From Candidatus Propionivibrio dominans (GTDB lineage: Bacteria > Pseudomonadota > Gammaproteobacteria > Burkholderiales > Rhodocyclaceae): a stretch of DNA of 48,020 nucleotides. The translations under genes and the position numbers were made by a program. Shown piece by piece: positions 28,067 through 37,449 of this stretch. Every line of letters starts with the position of its first letter. The first letter of the stretch is position 1. The DNA is taken from contig JADJNC010000017.1 in the NCBI GenBank assembly GCA_016709335.1, positions 1 to 48,020 on the forward strand. The letters run 5' to 3'. Under the pieces are notes generated by a model, which was given only the letters and a program-made list of their open reading frames with translations, ran no database searches and had not been told where the DNA came from.

Positions 28067-28094
28067 CTATAGAAATGGTTTCTAATAGTCAATT
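28067..28094 (-). promoter_or_regulatory. Candidate promoter and operator of the DUF4160-DUF2442 unit
   Basis: On the minus strand a TTGACT box and a TATAGT box stand 15 nt apart. The space between is a near-perfect inverted repeat, CTATTAGAAA-CCA-TTTCTATAG, that overlaps the -10 box. This fits autoregulation by the HTH protein. The predicted start of transcription lies within a few bases of ATG 28057. Confidence 0.45.
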
Positions 28095-28124
28095 GACCAA
28101 AGCGAGGCGTTGCCGGATGCAGCA

Positions 28125-29273
28125 CTAGCGCCATAGTCCCGTTGCGTCGAGCCGAAGTTTTTCAGCGACTCTTTCGGTGATGGCCAGAGACGCCGTCAAC
28201 CCCGGCGATTCGATCCCGAAGAGATTGACCAGCCCGGCGATACCATGGGTTTCCGGCCCCTGGATGAGAAAGTCGGCGGCCGGGTCACCGGGGCCAACGA
28301 TCTTCGGCCGGATTCCGGCATAGGCCGGGGCCAGCGCACCATCCGGCAAGCCCGGCCAGTAGTGGCGAACTTCGGCATAGAACGCGTCGGCACGCGCCGG
28401 GTCGACGCTGTAATCCATGGCCTGGGTCGGGTCAGTCGACGGCATGTTCAGCCACTCGACGTCGGGGCCGAAGCGTGCCTGGCCACCGAGATCAAGTGTC
28501 AGGTGCACACCCAGGCCGCCGGGTTCGGGTAGCGGATAGATCAGCCGCGAAAACGGCGCCTGACCAGCCAGCGTGAAGTAATTTCCCTTGGCGTAGAAGG
28601 CGGGCGGTATCAAGGTCACCGGAAAGCCGGCCAGCGAGCGGGCGACGCGGACGGCACTGAGTCCGGCGGCGTTGATCACGATGCCGGCCTTGATGCGCGC
28701 GGCGTCCTGGCCGCCGACCTCGAGCACCAGGCCATCGTCGGCCAGGTTGCCGGCGCGCAGGGTGCTGCGCACCGCCAGCGTCGCACCGGCGCGTTCGGCG
28801 TCGCCCAGCAGGGACAGCATCAGGCCATGGCTGTCGATGATTCCGGTTGACGGCGAGAGCAGGGCCGCAGTGCATCGGATCCCGGGTTCGAGGGCGCGGG
28901 CGTCGGCGGCGCCGAGCAGTTGCAAGTCATCGACGCCGTTGTTTTCGCCCTGCCGGAGCAGGGCGTGCAGCCGGCTTTCCTGTGCGGCCGAGGTGGCAAC
29001 GACCAGCTTGCCGCAGCGCCGGTGGCTGACGCAGTGACTGACGCAGAACTCGTAGAGCAGATGGCGGCCGGTAACGCACAGTTTTGCCTTGAGCGAGCCG
29101 CTCGGGTAGTAAAGCCCGGCGTGGATGACTTCACTGTTGCGTGCGCTTGTTTCGCTGCCGAAAGTGTCGTGTTGTTCGAGGATCACCGTGTCGATACCGC
29201 GCTGCGCCAGCGTGCGCGCGCAGGCCAGACCGACAACCCCGGCCCCGATCACGACAGCGCCGATTCTCTCCAT
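28125..29273 (-). CDS. NAD(P)/FAD-dependent oxidoreductase (DAO / LhgO-like)
   Basis: The 382-residue protein starts at [20 protein letters not shown], a dinucleotide-binding GxGxxG site. It continues with [41 protein letters not shown], and the C-terminal FAD-contact region YAGIRPKI. The pattern fits the D-amino-acid-oxidase superfamily, nearest the L-2-hydroxyglutarate oxidase (LhgO/L2HGDH) group, which moves electrons from a hydroxyacid to quinone or oxygen. The substrate is not proven. ATG 29273 is preferred to the upstream in-frame start. Its last codons are duplicated at 26867-26908. Confidence 0.85.
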   Translation of the reverse strand: MERIGAVVIGAGVVGLACARTLAQRGIDTVILEQHDTFGSETSARNSEVIHAGLYYPSGSLKAKLCVTGRHLLYEFCVSHCVSHRRCGKLVVATSAAQESRLHALLRQGENNGVDDLQLLGAADARALEPGIRCTAALLSPSTGIIDSHGLMLSLLGDAERAGATLAVRSTLRAGNLADDGLVLEVGGQDAARIKAGIVINAAGLSAVRVARSLAGFPVTLIPPAFYAKGNYFTLAGQAPFSRLIYPLPEPGGLGVHLTLDLGGQARFGPDVEWLNMPSTDPTQAMDYSVDPARADAFYAEVRHYWPGLPDGALAPAYAGIRPKIVGPGDPAADFLIQGPETHGIAGLVNLFGIESPGLTASLAITERVAEKLRLDATGLWR

Positions 29274-29412
29274 CCTGCATTGCTCCACTCGAAAGGCCGC
29301 ATTGTAATGCCTTCGGCCAGTTGTTCCGGTGCACGGCAAAACGCTGGGGCACGACAGCCCGGCTTATAATCCTGAAAGTTTGCTTCAGGGTAAATTTTAC
29401 CAACAGTCCTCA

Positions 29413-29514
29413 GTCATTCCGGCGAACGCCGGAATCCAGATTCGTCCATCTGATCAGGATGTTAAACGAACGGTTTGATAAACGAACTGGATTCCGGGTC
29501 AAGCCCGGAATGAC
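29413..29514. repeat. MITE-like palindromic repeat (two CCGG hairpins facing each other)
   Basis: The left end forms ATTCCGGCG-AA-CGCCGGAAT (29416-29435); the right end forms ATTCCGGG-TCAAG-CCCGGAAT (29491-29511). The outer GTCATTCCGG...GGAATCCAG and CTGGATTCC...GGAATGAC arms are inverted copies. No gene is inside. Related copies are at 13692-13815 and 43908-43940. Confidence 0.75.
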
Positions 29515-29645
29515 GGTATTTTGACGGTATTTGAATGAGTCAGCGCCAGAACATGTTTACCGTGAAGTTTGCTTTGAGACCACCTGCCAAAAAGTTTTCA
29601 AGGCTATACGCAGCTTTTGCTTGTTAATTTTCGTGTGCCGATCAC

Positions 29646-30062
29646 ATGTCTGTTCATTCACCACAAATCATGCTGCGCGAAGAGGAGGTCGAGTTCATCG
29701 CCATTCGTGCGCAGGGTGCCGGCGGTCAGAACGTCAACAAGGTGTCGAATGCCATCCACCTGCGCTTTGACATCGGCGCCTCTTCGCTGCCGGACGAAAT
29801 CAAGGCGAAGCTGCTACAGTTGCGCGACCAGCGTGTCACTGCCGACGGTGTGGTGGTGATCAAGGCGCAGCAACACCGCAGTCTGGAGCGCAATCGCGTC
29901 GATGCCCTGACCCGTTTGCGCGAGTTGATTGCCCGTGCGGCCTTTGTTCCCGTGGTGCGGCGTCCGACCCGGCCAACGCGCAGTGCGCAGAAGAAACGTG
30001 TCGACAACAAGACCCGGCGCGGGCTGGTGAAGGTTTTGCGCGGACGGGTCGATACCCAGTAA
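29646..30062 (+). CDS. arfB: Alternative ribosome-rescue peptidyl-tRNA hydrolase ArfB
   Basis: The 138-residue protein has the release-factor catalytic GGQ (residues 26-28, in IRAQGAGGQNVNKVSNAIHLRFD) and a basic C-terminal tail (RRPTRPTRSAQKKRVDNKTRRGLVKVLRGR). That tail inserts in the mRNA channel of stalled ribosomes. This is the ArfB/YaeJ plan (about 140 residues, no codon-recognition domain), which frees nascent chains from non-stop ribosomes. ATG 29646 is used; an inner ATG at 29670 is possible. The gene stands alone. Confidence 0.93.
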   Translation: MSVHSPQIMLREEEVEFIAIRAQGAGGQNVNKVSNAIHLRFDIGASSLPDEIKAKLLQLRDQRVTADGVVVIKAQQHRSLERNRVDALTRLRELIARAAFVPVVRRPTRPTRSAQKKRVDNKTRRGLVKVLRGRVDTQ

Positions 30063-30312
30063 ATTTGTGCTGCAAATTGTCAGCTACGCCTGTAAAGGAT
30101 TCATCGGCGCTTCATCAATGAATGGGCAAAAGGGGTGCCAATAATTCGCTTGGATTTGTAGTAACTGGGGTAGACTTATTGACGGTACCAGCTATGGCAG
30201 GCGTTTTTCTGCACTACAAAAATTAAAAATGCTTCGAGAGTCAGTTCTGTCGTAAGCCGATCATTGTTTTGTCGACATAATCAAGAGCGCCCAAGGCGCA
30301 ACAGAGGGAGTC

Positions 30313-32171
30313 ATGCATTCTCGTAAAGCCCTGCCGGCGCTAACGGTCAGCGCCATCGGTGTCGTTTTCGGTGACATCGGTACCAGCCCCTTTATGCCAT
30401 GAAGGAAATTTTCAACGGCCACCATCCGATTCCTGTGACGCCCGAGAATATCTACGGCATTCTCTCGCTGGTGTTCTGGTCGATCATGGTGCTGGTGTCG
30501 ATCAAGTACGTCGCTCTGATCATGCGTGCCGACAACCGGGGCGAGGGCGGTTCGTTGGCGTTGCTGGCACTGATTACCGAACGCGCCACGAACTCAGGAA
30601 TGACCTGGGCCATCACCCTGCTCGGCATCTTTGCGGCAGCTTTGTTCTACGGTGACAGCATGATCACGCCGGCGATCTCGGTGCTTTCTGCAGTCGAAGG
30701 GCTCGAAATCGTGACGCCGGCCCTGAAGCCCTACGTCATTCCCATCACATTGATTGTGCTGACCGGTCTTTTCTTCATCCAGAAGCGGGGTACCGGAACC
30801 GTCGGCATGCTCTTCGGCCCCGTCATGATCCTCTGGTTCGCGGTCCTCGGCGTGCTCGGTGTGCTTGAGGTGGCGCGCCACCCCAGCGTGCTGATGGCGC
30901 TCAACCCGATGTATGCCATCAACTTTATCGGTGATCACACCGGGCTCGCCTTTCTGGCTCTCGGCTCGGTGGTGTTGACGGTAACGGGCGGCGAAGCGCT
31001 TTATACCGACATGGGTCATTTCGGACCATTCCCCATTCGCCTGGCCTGGTTTGGATTTGTCATGCCGACCCTGGTGCTCAACTATTTCGGCCAGGGTGCG
31101 GTATTACTCAATGAACCGTCAGCCATTCAAAGTCCATTTTTTCATCTCGGGCCTGGCTGGGCTCTGGTGCCCCTGGTCATCCTGGCCACGCTAGCGACGG
31201 TGATCGCTTCCCAGGCCGTAATCTCCGGGGCGTTTTCGGTGGCGCGCCAGTCCATTCAGATGGGGTTCCTGCCGCGCATGCTGATCGTTCACACCTCGGG
31301 CCAGGCCGAAGGTCAGATTTACGTTCCTTTCACCAACTTTACACTATATCTGGCCGTGGTCGCACTGGTCATCGGCTTCCAGAATTCATCCAATCTTGCC
31401 GCCGCCTACGGCATCGCGGTCACCGGGACGATGTTGATCGATACCATTCTCATCGCTTTCGTGATGGTGCTGCTGTGGCGCTGGCACTGGACGGTGGTGC
31501 TCCTGGTTGCCGGGTCGCTGTTGACCGTCGATCTGGCGTTCTTTTCAGCCAATGCGCTCAAGATTCCGGAAGGGGGCTGGTTCCCGATCGCCATGGGGCT
31601 GGCTTCGTTCACCGTGCTGACCACATGGCGACTTGGCCGCCGTCTGGTTGGCGAGGAAATCGCCAAGCAGGGCATGCCCATGGATGCTTTCCTTGACTCC
31701 ATCGCTGACGTGCATCGCGTCAATGGCACCGCCGTGTTCATGACCGGCTCCAAGGAAGGCGTTCCGGCCGCATTGCTGCATAATCTCAAACACAATCAGG
31801 TGCTGCATGAACGGGTTGTCCTGGTTACCGTACAGACGACCAATTCGCCGTATGTCCTTGATCTGGATCGCATGTACCTACACAAGATGCGCAAAGGTTT
31901 TTCTCGTCTGATCATCCGCTATGGCTTCATGGAAGACCCGGATATTCCCCGTGCGCTGGAGCGTTGCAAACGATTCGGCGAGAGTTTCGATGTCATGGAA
32001 ACGACGTTCTATCTGTCACGAGAAACGATCGTGCCGGCCCTCAAGCGCAACATGTCGCCCTTGCGTGCCCGCCTGTTCGCGCTGATGTCGAAGAATGCGA
32101 CCAGTGCGACCGTGTTTTTCAAGATTCCTACCGACCGCGTCGTCGAGTTGGGAACGCAGCTTATGATCTAG
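30313..32171 (+). CDS. kup: Low-affinity potassium transporter Kup (one-base frameshift near N-terminus)
   Basis: The gene starts at ATG 30313 ([26 protein letters not shown]). It breaks at a CCCC run (30387-30390), giving a stop at 30400; one more C would give the Kup signature GDIGTSPLYAMKE. From 30399 the frame is open for 590 residues with a dozen membrane segments ([64 protein letters not shown]) and the cytoplasmic C-terminus. Kup imports K+ with protons. The whole protein would be about 618 residues, the family size. The break is either a read error or a true N-terminal defect removing the first membrane segment. Confidence 0.93.
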
Positions 32172-32244
32172 CCGAAGGTTTCATTGAGTTCCCGGGGCTG
32201 ACGACGCTCGCCCGCTTTACTAATCATTCTGATCACTCTAAATC

Positions 32245-33240
32245 GTGGGAAAAATTCTACTGGCGCCGATGGAGGGTCTGGCCGACAAGGTGCTGCGCGA
32301 CGTGTTGACCCGCATCGGTGGCTATGACGGCGCTGTCACTGAATTCGTCCGCGTGTCGGGTAATCTGCTGCCGCAGCGCACTTTCCTGCGCCTCTGTCCG
32401 GAACTGGCCAATGGCAGCCGCACCCATGCCGGTACTCCGCTCGTGGTGCAATTGCTCGGCAGCGATCCGGCGTGCATGGCCGACAATGCGGGGCAACTGG
32501 CCGAACTGGCACCGGCGGGGATTGACCTCAACTTTGGCTGCCCGGCGCCGACGGTCAATCGTCATGGCGGCGGCGCGATGCTTCTCGACGATCCTGAACG
32601 CATGCGCCGGATTGTCCTGGCGGTCAGGATGGCGGTTCCGCAGGCTATCCCGGTTTCGGCCAAGATGCGACTCGGCGTCTGCGACACCGGCAAGGCACTC
32701 GAATGCGCACTGGCGCTGGAAGACGGTGGCGTTTCTTCTCTGGTGGTGCATGCGCGCACCAGGGACGATGGCTACAGGCCGCCAGCGCATTGGGAGTGGG
32801 TGGCGCGCATCCGCGAAACGGTACAGGTGCCGGTAATTGCCAACGGCGAGGTGTGGACCGCAGAAGATTACCTGCGTTGCCGGGCAGTCAGCGCCTGTGA
32901 CGACGTGATGATCGGGCGCGGTGCGGTGGCCGACCCGTTTCTCGCACGGCGTATCCGGGCTCTGAACGCTGGCGATCGGATCACCGAACAGCGCAACGTC
33001 GACTGGCTTGAATTCCTGCCCCTGCTGGCCGAGTACTGGCAACAGGTGCAGGCTCGGGTCGAGGGGCGTCATGCGCCGGGCCGGCTCAAGCTGTGGCTCA
33101 ATTCCCTGCGCCGTACCTTTGTCGAAGCCGAGGCGCTTTACTGGGCAGTGCGCCCCCTGCGCGATGTTCGGCAGACCAGCCGAATGCTGGAACAGCATGC
33201 GGTACCGCTGTGGCGTGGCGTACTGCCGCACGCGGCGTAA
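32245..33240 (+). CDS. dusC: tRNA-dihydrouridine(16) synthase
   Basis: The 331-residue protein begins at GTG 32245: GKILLAPMEGLADKVLRDVLTRIGGYDGAVTEF. It has the Dus FMN-barrel signatures: VVQLLGSDP, DLNFGCPAPTVNRHGGGAML with catalytic Cys99, SAKMRLG, VHARTRDDGY and IANGEVW, followed by MIGRGAVADP. The YDGAVTEFVRVS start and WLEFLPLLAEYW helical C-terminus fit the DusC subgroup, which reduces U16 of tRNA. It lies 73 bp after kup and 7 bp before the next gene. Confidence 0.92.
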   Translation: MGKILLAPMEGLADKVLRDVLTRIGGYDGAVTEFVRVSGNLLPQRTFLRLCPELANGSRTHAGTPLVVQLLGSDPACMADNAGQLAELAPAGIDLNFGCPAPTVNRHGGGAMLLDDPERMRRIVLAVRMAVPQAIPVSAKMRLGVCDTGKALECALALEDGGVSSLVVHARTRDDGYRPPAHWEWVARIRETVQVPVIANGEVWTAEDYLRCRAVSACDDVMIGRGAVADPFLARRIRALNAGDRITEQRNVDWLEFLPLLAEYWQQVQARVEGRHAPGRLKLWLNSLRRTFVEAEALYWAVRPLRDVRQTSRMLEQHAVPLWRGVLPHAA

Positions 33241-33247
33241 GCGATCC

Positions 33248-33925
33248 ATGCAGGCCAGCTCGCGCATTCCGGTCAGCGCACAGACCGGAATTCATGAACA
33301 TCTGGATTCACTGCTCGAACGTCATTGCCACTCGCCATTCCGCAAGCCGTTTAGCGATTACAACCGCGCGGCCTTCGCGGAGAGCTTTGAACGTCGCGAG
33401 CGCGTGGCGCCCGCCGCGCCGCTGATTCTGGATTCGGGTTGCGGCGTCGGTGAGAGCAGCGTGGCGCTGGCGCTGGCCTGGCCCGAGCATTACGTGATCG
33501 GTGTCGACCAGTCCGCAGCGCGCCTCGGCAGAAACTCGCCGGGTAAAGCGGGCTTGCCGCAGAGACCGGCCAACCTCGATCTGGTGCGCGCCGATCTGGT
33601 CGATTACTGGCGATTGATGCGCGAGGACAATATCCGTCTGGCACGTCACTACCTGCTCTATCCGAATCCCTGGCCGAAGATCGGCCACCTGGCACGGCGC
33701 TGGCACGGCCATGCCGTTTTCCCGGCGATGCTTGAACTGGGAGGCGAACTGGAATGCCGCAGCAACTGGCGCATCTATATCGACGAGTTCTGTTTCGCCG
33801 TCAAGCGCCTGACGCAGCAGGAAGCCGTTTGCCAGCCGTATACGCCGGAATGCGCGCTGACGCCTTTTGAACGAAAATACCTGAACTCGGGGCACACGCT
33901 TTACCGCACCCTGGTATCACTCTGA
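33248..33925 (+). CDS. TrmB-like SAM-dependent tRNA (guanine-N7) methyltransferase family protein
   Basis: The 225-residue protein starts at ATG 33248, 7 bp after dusC. It has motif I LILDSGCGVGESSVALA, YVIGVDQSAARLG and the TrmB-type LLYPNPWPKIGHLARRWHGH, plus a C-terminal YTPECALTPFERKYLNSGH. TrmB methylates G46 of tRNA. The motifs deviate from classical TrmB (SGCG for GxGxG, PNPWPK for PDPWPK), so it may be a paralogue, not the housekeeping enzyme. Its place after dusC suggests a tRNA-modification unit. Confidence 0.8.
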   Translation: MQASSRIPVSAQTGIHEHLDSLLERHCHSPFRKPFSDYNRAAFAESFERRERVAPAAPLILDSGCGVGESSVALALAWPEHYVIGVDQSAARLGRNSPGKAGLPQRPANLDLVRADLVDYWRLMREDNIRLARHYLLYPNPWPKIGHLARRWHGHAVFPAMLELGGELECRSNWRIYIDEFCFAVKRLTQQEAVCQPYTPECALTPFERKYLNSGHTLYRTLVSL

Positions 33926-33935
33926 GAGGATTTTG

Positions 33936-34172
33936 ATGACGATCATTGTTAAAGTTCGGGGTGATTTCATCCAGTTGGACCAGTTGCTGAAGACGACGGG
34001 ATTGTGTCATTCGGGCGGCTATGCGCATGCCCAGATCGAGGCCGGCAAGGTGCAGGTCGACGGGCGTGTCGAAAGCCGCAAGCGCGCCAAATTACGCCCT
34101 GGCCAGACGGTCAGCTATGGCGGCGAGACGGTCGAACTGGTTGCCGCTGGCGGATTGGCATGCCAGTCATAA
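33936..34172 (+). CDS. S4-domain RNA-binding protein (YbcJ-like)
   Basis: The 78-residue protein is one S4 domain: IQLDQLLKTTGLCHSGGYAHAQIEAGKVQVDGRVESRKRAKLRPGQTV. YbcJ-type proteins bind RNA and may act in ribosome or tRNA handling. ATG 33936 follows GAGAGGA with good spacing; a TTG one codon earlier is less likely. It follows the TrmB-like gene by 10 bp, closing the dusC unit. Confidence 0.88.
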   Translation: MTIIVKVRGDFIQLDQLLKTTGLCHSGGYAHAQIEAGKVQVDGRVESRKRAKLRPGQTVSYGGETVELVAAGGLACQS

Positions 34173-34181
34173 GTCTTATTC

Positions 34182-34225
34182 TTGACTTCACAATATGATT
34201 ATTATCTTATATCATATATAAGAGT
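34182..34225 (+). promoter_or_regulatory. AT-rich promoter-like region upstream of acnB
   Basis: A TTGACT box (34182-34187) stands upstream of a very AT-rich run with several TTATAT/CATATATA steps (34205-34222). The spacing of any single -10 box is not ideal, so the exact promoter is uncertain. The tract is strikingly AT-rich for this genome and precedes acnB by ~140 bp. Confidence 0.35.
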
Positions 34226-34366
34226 TGATTTTCCGCTTTTCCCCCCGATTGATTGAAATGCCGGTATCCGGAGCGTTTTACCTTGCCGGCCTTGCAGTAC
34301 AATGCTCGTTTAGCCCGTCGTTAACGGATTATTTTGCCCCGTGCAACCTTTGAGAAAGGCCTCCCC

Positions 34367-36964
34367 ATGCTGGAATCCTATCGTGCCCATGTCGCCGAGC
34401 GTGCTGCGCTTGGTATCCCGCCGCTGCCGCTGACCGCCAAGCAGACCACCGAACTGATTGCTCTGCTGAAAAACCCGCCGAAGGGTGAAGAGCAGGCGCT
34501 GGTCGAGTTGATCACCTACCGTGTTCCCGCCGGTGTCGATGACGCCGCCAAGGTCAAGGCCGAGTTCCTTGCCAAGGTCGCCAAGGGCGAAGAATCCTGC
34601 GCGCTGATTTCGCGGGCCAAGGCTACCGAATTGCTCGGTACCATGCTTGGCGGTTACAACGTCAAGCCGCTGATTGACGTGCTCGCCGACGCTGAAGTCG
34701 GCGCCGTGGCCGCCGAGGCCCTGAAAAAGACCCTGCTGGTGTTTGACTTCTTCCACGACGTGAAGGAGCTTGCTGACAAGGGCAATGCGAACGCCAAATC
34801 CGTGCTGCAATCGTGGGCCGACGCCGAGTGGTTCACCTCGCGTCCGGATGTTCCCGCCGCTCAGAAGCTGACCGTGTTCAAGGTCACCGGCGAAACCAAT
34901 ACCGACGATCTGTCGCCGGCACCGGATGCCTGGTCGCGCCCCGACATCCCGCTGCACGCCCTGGCCATGCTCAAGAACCCGCGTCCAGGAATCGAAGCCG
35001 ATGAAGTCGGCAGCCGTGGCCCGCTCAAGCAGCTCGAAGCGCTGGCCCAAAAGGGCAACCTGATCGCCTACGTCGGCGACGTGGTCGGCACCGGTTCCTC
35101 GCGCAAGTCGGCCACCAATTCGGTGCTGTGGTTCACTGGCCAGGACATTCCCTTCGTTCCGAACAAGCGTTTTGGCGGCTTCTGTCTGGGTTCCAAGATT
35201 GCTCCGATTTTCTTCAACACCATGGAAGACGCCGGCGCGTTGCCGATCGAACTGAATGTTGAAGAAATGAACATGGGCGACGAGATCGAGCTGAAAATTG
35301 ACGCGGTGACGACCAAAGTGACTGCGCTAAAAAATGGCAAGGTGATTGCCGAATCGCAGCTCAAGACCCCGGTGATTCTCGACGAAGTTCGCGCCGGTGG
35401 GCGTATTCCGCTGATCGTCGGCCGCGGCCTCACCGCCAAGGCGCGTGAAGCGCTGGGCCTGCCCGTTTCCACCCTGTTCCGCCTGCCGCAAAACCCGGCC
35501 GACACCGGCAAGGGCTACACGCTGGCGCAGAAGATGGTTGGCCGCGCCTGCGGTCTGCCGGAAGGAAAAGGCATCCTCCCGGGCACCTACTGCGAACCGA
35601 GGATGACCACCGTCGGCTCACAGGACACCACCGGCCCGATGACGCGCGACGAACTCAAGGATCTGGCCTGCCTCGGCTTCTCCGCCGACATGGTGATGCA
35701 ATCCTTCTGCCACACCGCCGCCTATCCGAAGCTGGTTGACGTGCAGACCCATCGCACCCTGCCGACCTTCATCAGCACGCGTGGGGGCGTTGCGCTGCGT
35801 CCCGGCGACGGCATCATCCACTCCTGGCTTAACCGCCTGCTGCTGCCCGACACCGTCGGCACCGGCGGCGACTCGCACACGCGTTTCCCGATCGGCATCT
35901 CCTTCCCCGCCGGCTCCGGTCTGGTGGCCTTTGCCGCAGCCACCGGCGTCATGCCACTCGACATGCCCGAATCCGTTCTGGTGCGCTTCAAGGGCAAGCT
36001 GCAGGAGGGCGTCACGCTGCGTGACCTGGTCAACGCCATTCCCTACTACGCCATCAAGCAGGGTCTGCTGACCGTCGCCAAGCAGGGCAAGAAGAACATC
36101 TTCTCCGGTCGCATCCTTGAAATCGAAGGTTTGCCCGATCTCAAGATCGAGCAGGCCTTCGAACTCTCCGATGCCTCGGCCGAACGTTCTGCTGCCGGTT
36201 GCACCGTGCATCTGGACAAGGCGCCGATCATCGAATACATGACTTCGAACATCACCCTGATGAAGTGGATGATCGCCACCGGCTACGAAGACAAGCGCAC
36301 CCTGGCCCGCCGCATCAAGGCCATGGAAGCGTGGATCGCCAACCCGCAACTGCTCAAGGCCGACGCCGATGCCACCTACGCCGCCGTGATCGAAATCGAC
36401 CTGGCCGACGTCAAGGAACCGATCGTCGCCTGCCCGAACGACCCGGACGACGTCAAGCTGCTCTCCGAAGTCGCCGGTACCAAGATCGACGAAGTCTTCA
36501 TCGGCTCGTGCATGACCAACATCGGCCACTTCCGCGCGGCGGCCAAGGTGCTCGAAGGCAAGTCGGACATCCCGACCCGCCTGTGGGTGGCGCCGCCGAC
36601 CAAGATGGACGCCACCATCCTCAACGAAGAAGGCTACTACGCCACCCTCGGCAAGAGCGGCGCGCGCATGGAAATGCCCGGCTGCTCGCTGTGCATGGGC
36701 AACCAGGCGCAGATCCGCAAGGGCAGCACCGCGATGTCCACCTCGACGCGCAACTTCCCGAACCGGCTCGGCATCGACACCTTCGTGTACCTCGGTTCCG
36801 CCGAACTGGCCTCGATCTGCGCCCTGATGGGCAAGATCCCGACCGTTGCCGAATACATGGAACAGGTGAAGGTGGTCAATGCCAAGGCGGCCGATGTCTA
36901 TCGCTACATGAACTTCGACAAGATTGCCGAGTTCAGCGATGTGGCGGATACGGTGACGGTATAA
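34367..36964 (+). CDS. acnB: Aconitate hydratase B (bifunctional 2-methylisocitrate dehydratase)
   Basis: The 865-residue protein has the AcnB plan: a HEAT-like N-terminus ([20 protein letters not shown]), the swivel domain ([20 protein letters not shown]), then the catalytic domains ([20 protein letters not shown]). [4Fe-4S] ligands are Cys715 (GSCMTN), Cys773 and Cys776 (GCSLCMGN). It interconverts citrate and isocitrate in the TCA cycle and can act in 2-methylcitrate metabolism. ATG 34367 fits the family start. The 3' end and terminator are duplicated in diverged form at 39401-39538. Confidence 0.97.
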   Translation: MLESYRAHVAERAALGIPPLPLTAKQTTELIALLKNPPKGEEQALVELITYRVPAGVDDAAKVKAEFLAKVAKGEESCALISRAKATELLGTMLGGYNVKPLIDVLADAEVGAVAAEALKKTLLVFDFFHDVKELADKGNANAKSVLQSWADAEWFTSRPDVPAAQKLTVFKVTGETNTDDLSPAPDAWSRPDIPLHALAMLKNPRPGIEADEVGSRGPLKQLEALAQKGNLIAYVGDVVGTGSSRKSATNSVLWFTGQDIPFVPNKRFGGFCLGSKIAPIFFNTMEDAGALPIELNVEEMNMGDEIELKIDAVTTKVTALKNGKVIAESQLKTPVILDEVRAGGRIPLIVGRGLTAKAREALGLPVSTLFRLPQNPADTGKGYTLAQKMVGRACGLPEGKGILPGTYCEPRMTTVGSQDTTGPMTRDELKDLACLGFSADMVMQSFCHTAAYPKLVDVQTHRTLPTFISTRGGVALRPGDGIIHSWLNRLLLPDTVGTGGDSHTRFPIGISFPAGSGLVAFAAATGVMPLDMPESVLVRFKGKLQEGVTLRDLVNAIPYYAIKQGLLTVAKQGKKNIFSGRILEIEGLPDLKIEQAFELSDASAERSAAGCTVHLDKAPIIEYMTSNITLMKWMIATGYEDKRTLARRIKAMEAWIANPQLLKADADATYAAVIEIDLADVKEPIVACPNDPDDVKLLSEVAGTKIDEVFIGSCMTNIGHFRAAAKVLEGKSDIPTRLWVAPPTKMDATILNEEGYYATLGKSGARMEMPGCSLCMGNQAQIRKGSTAMSTSTRNFPNRLGIDTFVYLGSAELASICALMGKIPTVAEYMEQVKVVNAKAADVYRYMNFDKIAEFSDVADTVTV

Positions 36965-37030
36965 GCCGCACGCGGCTTCTCATCCGGAAAACGGCGTCTC
37001 GCGAGGCGCCGTTTTACATGGCACATAGCT
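36899..37030 (+). repeat. acnB tail repeat, copy 1 (authentic gene end and terminator)
   Basis: This segment comprises the last 20 codons of acnB, a CCGCACGCGG hairpin, the terminator and ~15 bp beyond. It is homologous along its length to 39401-39538. Confidence 0.8.
36988..37015. terminator. acnB terminator hairpin
   Basis: AAAACGGCGTCTC pairs with GAGGCGCCGTTTT across a GC loop (one G-T pair), ending in TTTT, 24 bp past the acnB stop. The A and T flanks make it usable in both directions. A matching structure stands at 39497-39523. Confidence 0.85.
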
Positions 37031-37449
37031 GCCTGACCCCGTCGTCGCGGCGGCACCGGCAGAAAAGCGCTCATCGCGCTGGCGGCGCAGCCGAAGCTGG
37101 CCAGGACAGGGACCGAGACGGAAGAAATGCCCGTCAGCCTGGCAGCGCCGACCCACTGACGCCACCCACAATGGTGTTCGAGTTCGATCAACGGGTCGCA
37201 CGGTAGACGAGCACTTCAGCAGTCGCTAGATGGGAGCGCATAGGCCAGAGGCCCGCAAACCGCCAAACTACAGGTGTTTTGCGGGCTTCGGTCATGAATG
37301 GGAGGCGGGTTTTGCGGGGTGCTGGCGAAATTCGGGAGGAAATTCTCGGTTGACGAAGGACGACTTGGGCGGAGATACTTGCGAAATGATGATTGAATTT
37401 CCTGTCTTTCTTGTTCGTGCCATCACAGCCTCGACTAAATACTCCATCG
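37031..37449. other. Stretch without a recognisable gene after acnB
   Basis: No convincing coding sequence was found. A frame reading RRGGTGRKALIALAAQPKLAR (37051-37160) vaguely resembles a transposase tail but is too short to assign. A hairpin formed by GCCCGCAAA and TTTGCGGGC-like arms lies at 37252-37290. No strong promoter is evident for the lipoprotein gene. Confidence 0.4.

Noticed and set aside
30063..30312. Riboswitch (for example c-di-AMP) ahead of kup
   Set aside because: I could not find the conserved helices or sequence blocks of any riboswitch class in these 250 bp.
35618..36529. A 303-residue minus-strand frame inside acnB
   Set aside because: Antisense shadow of acnB, which has all its cluster cysteines.
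36637..37206. A plus-strand frame running through the end of acnB into 37206
   Set aside because: Out-of-phase with acnB; Arg- and Gln-rich low-complexity sequence typical of a shadow frame.
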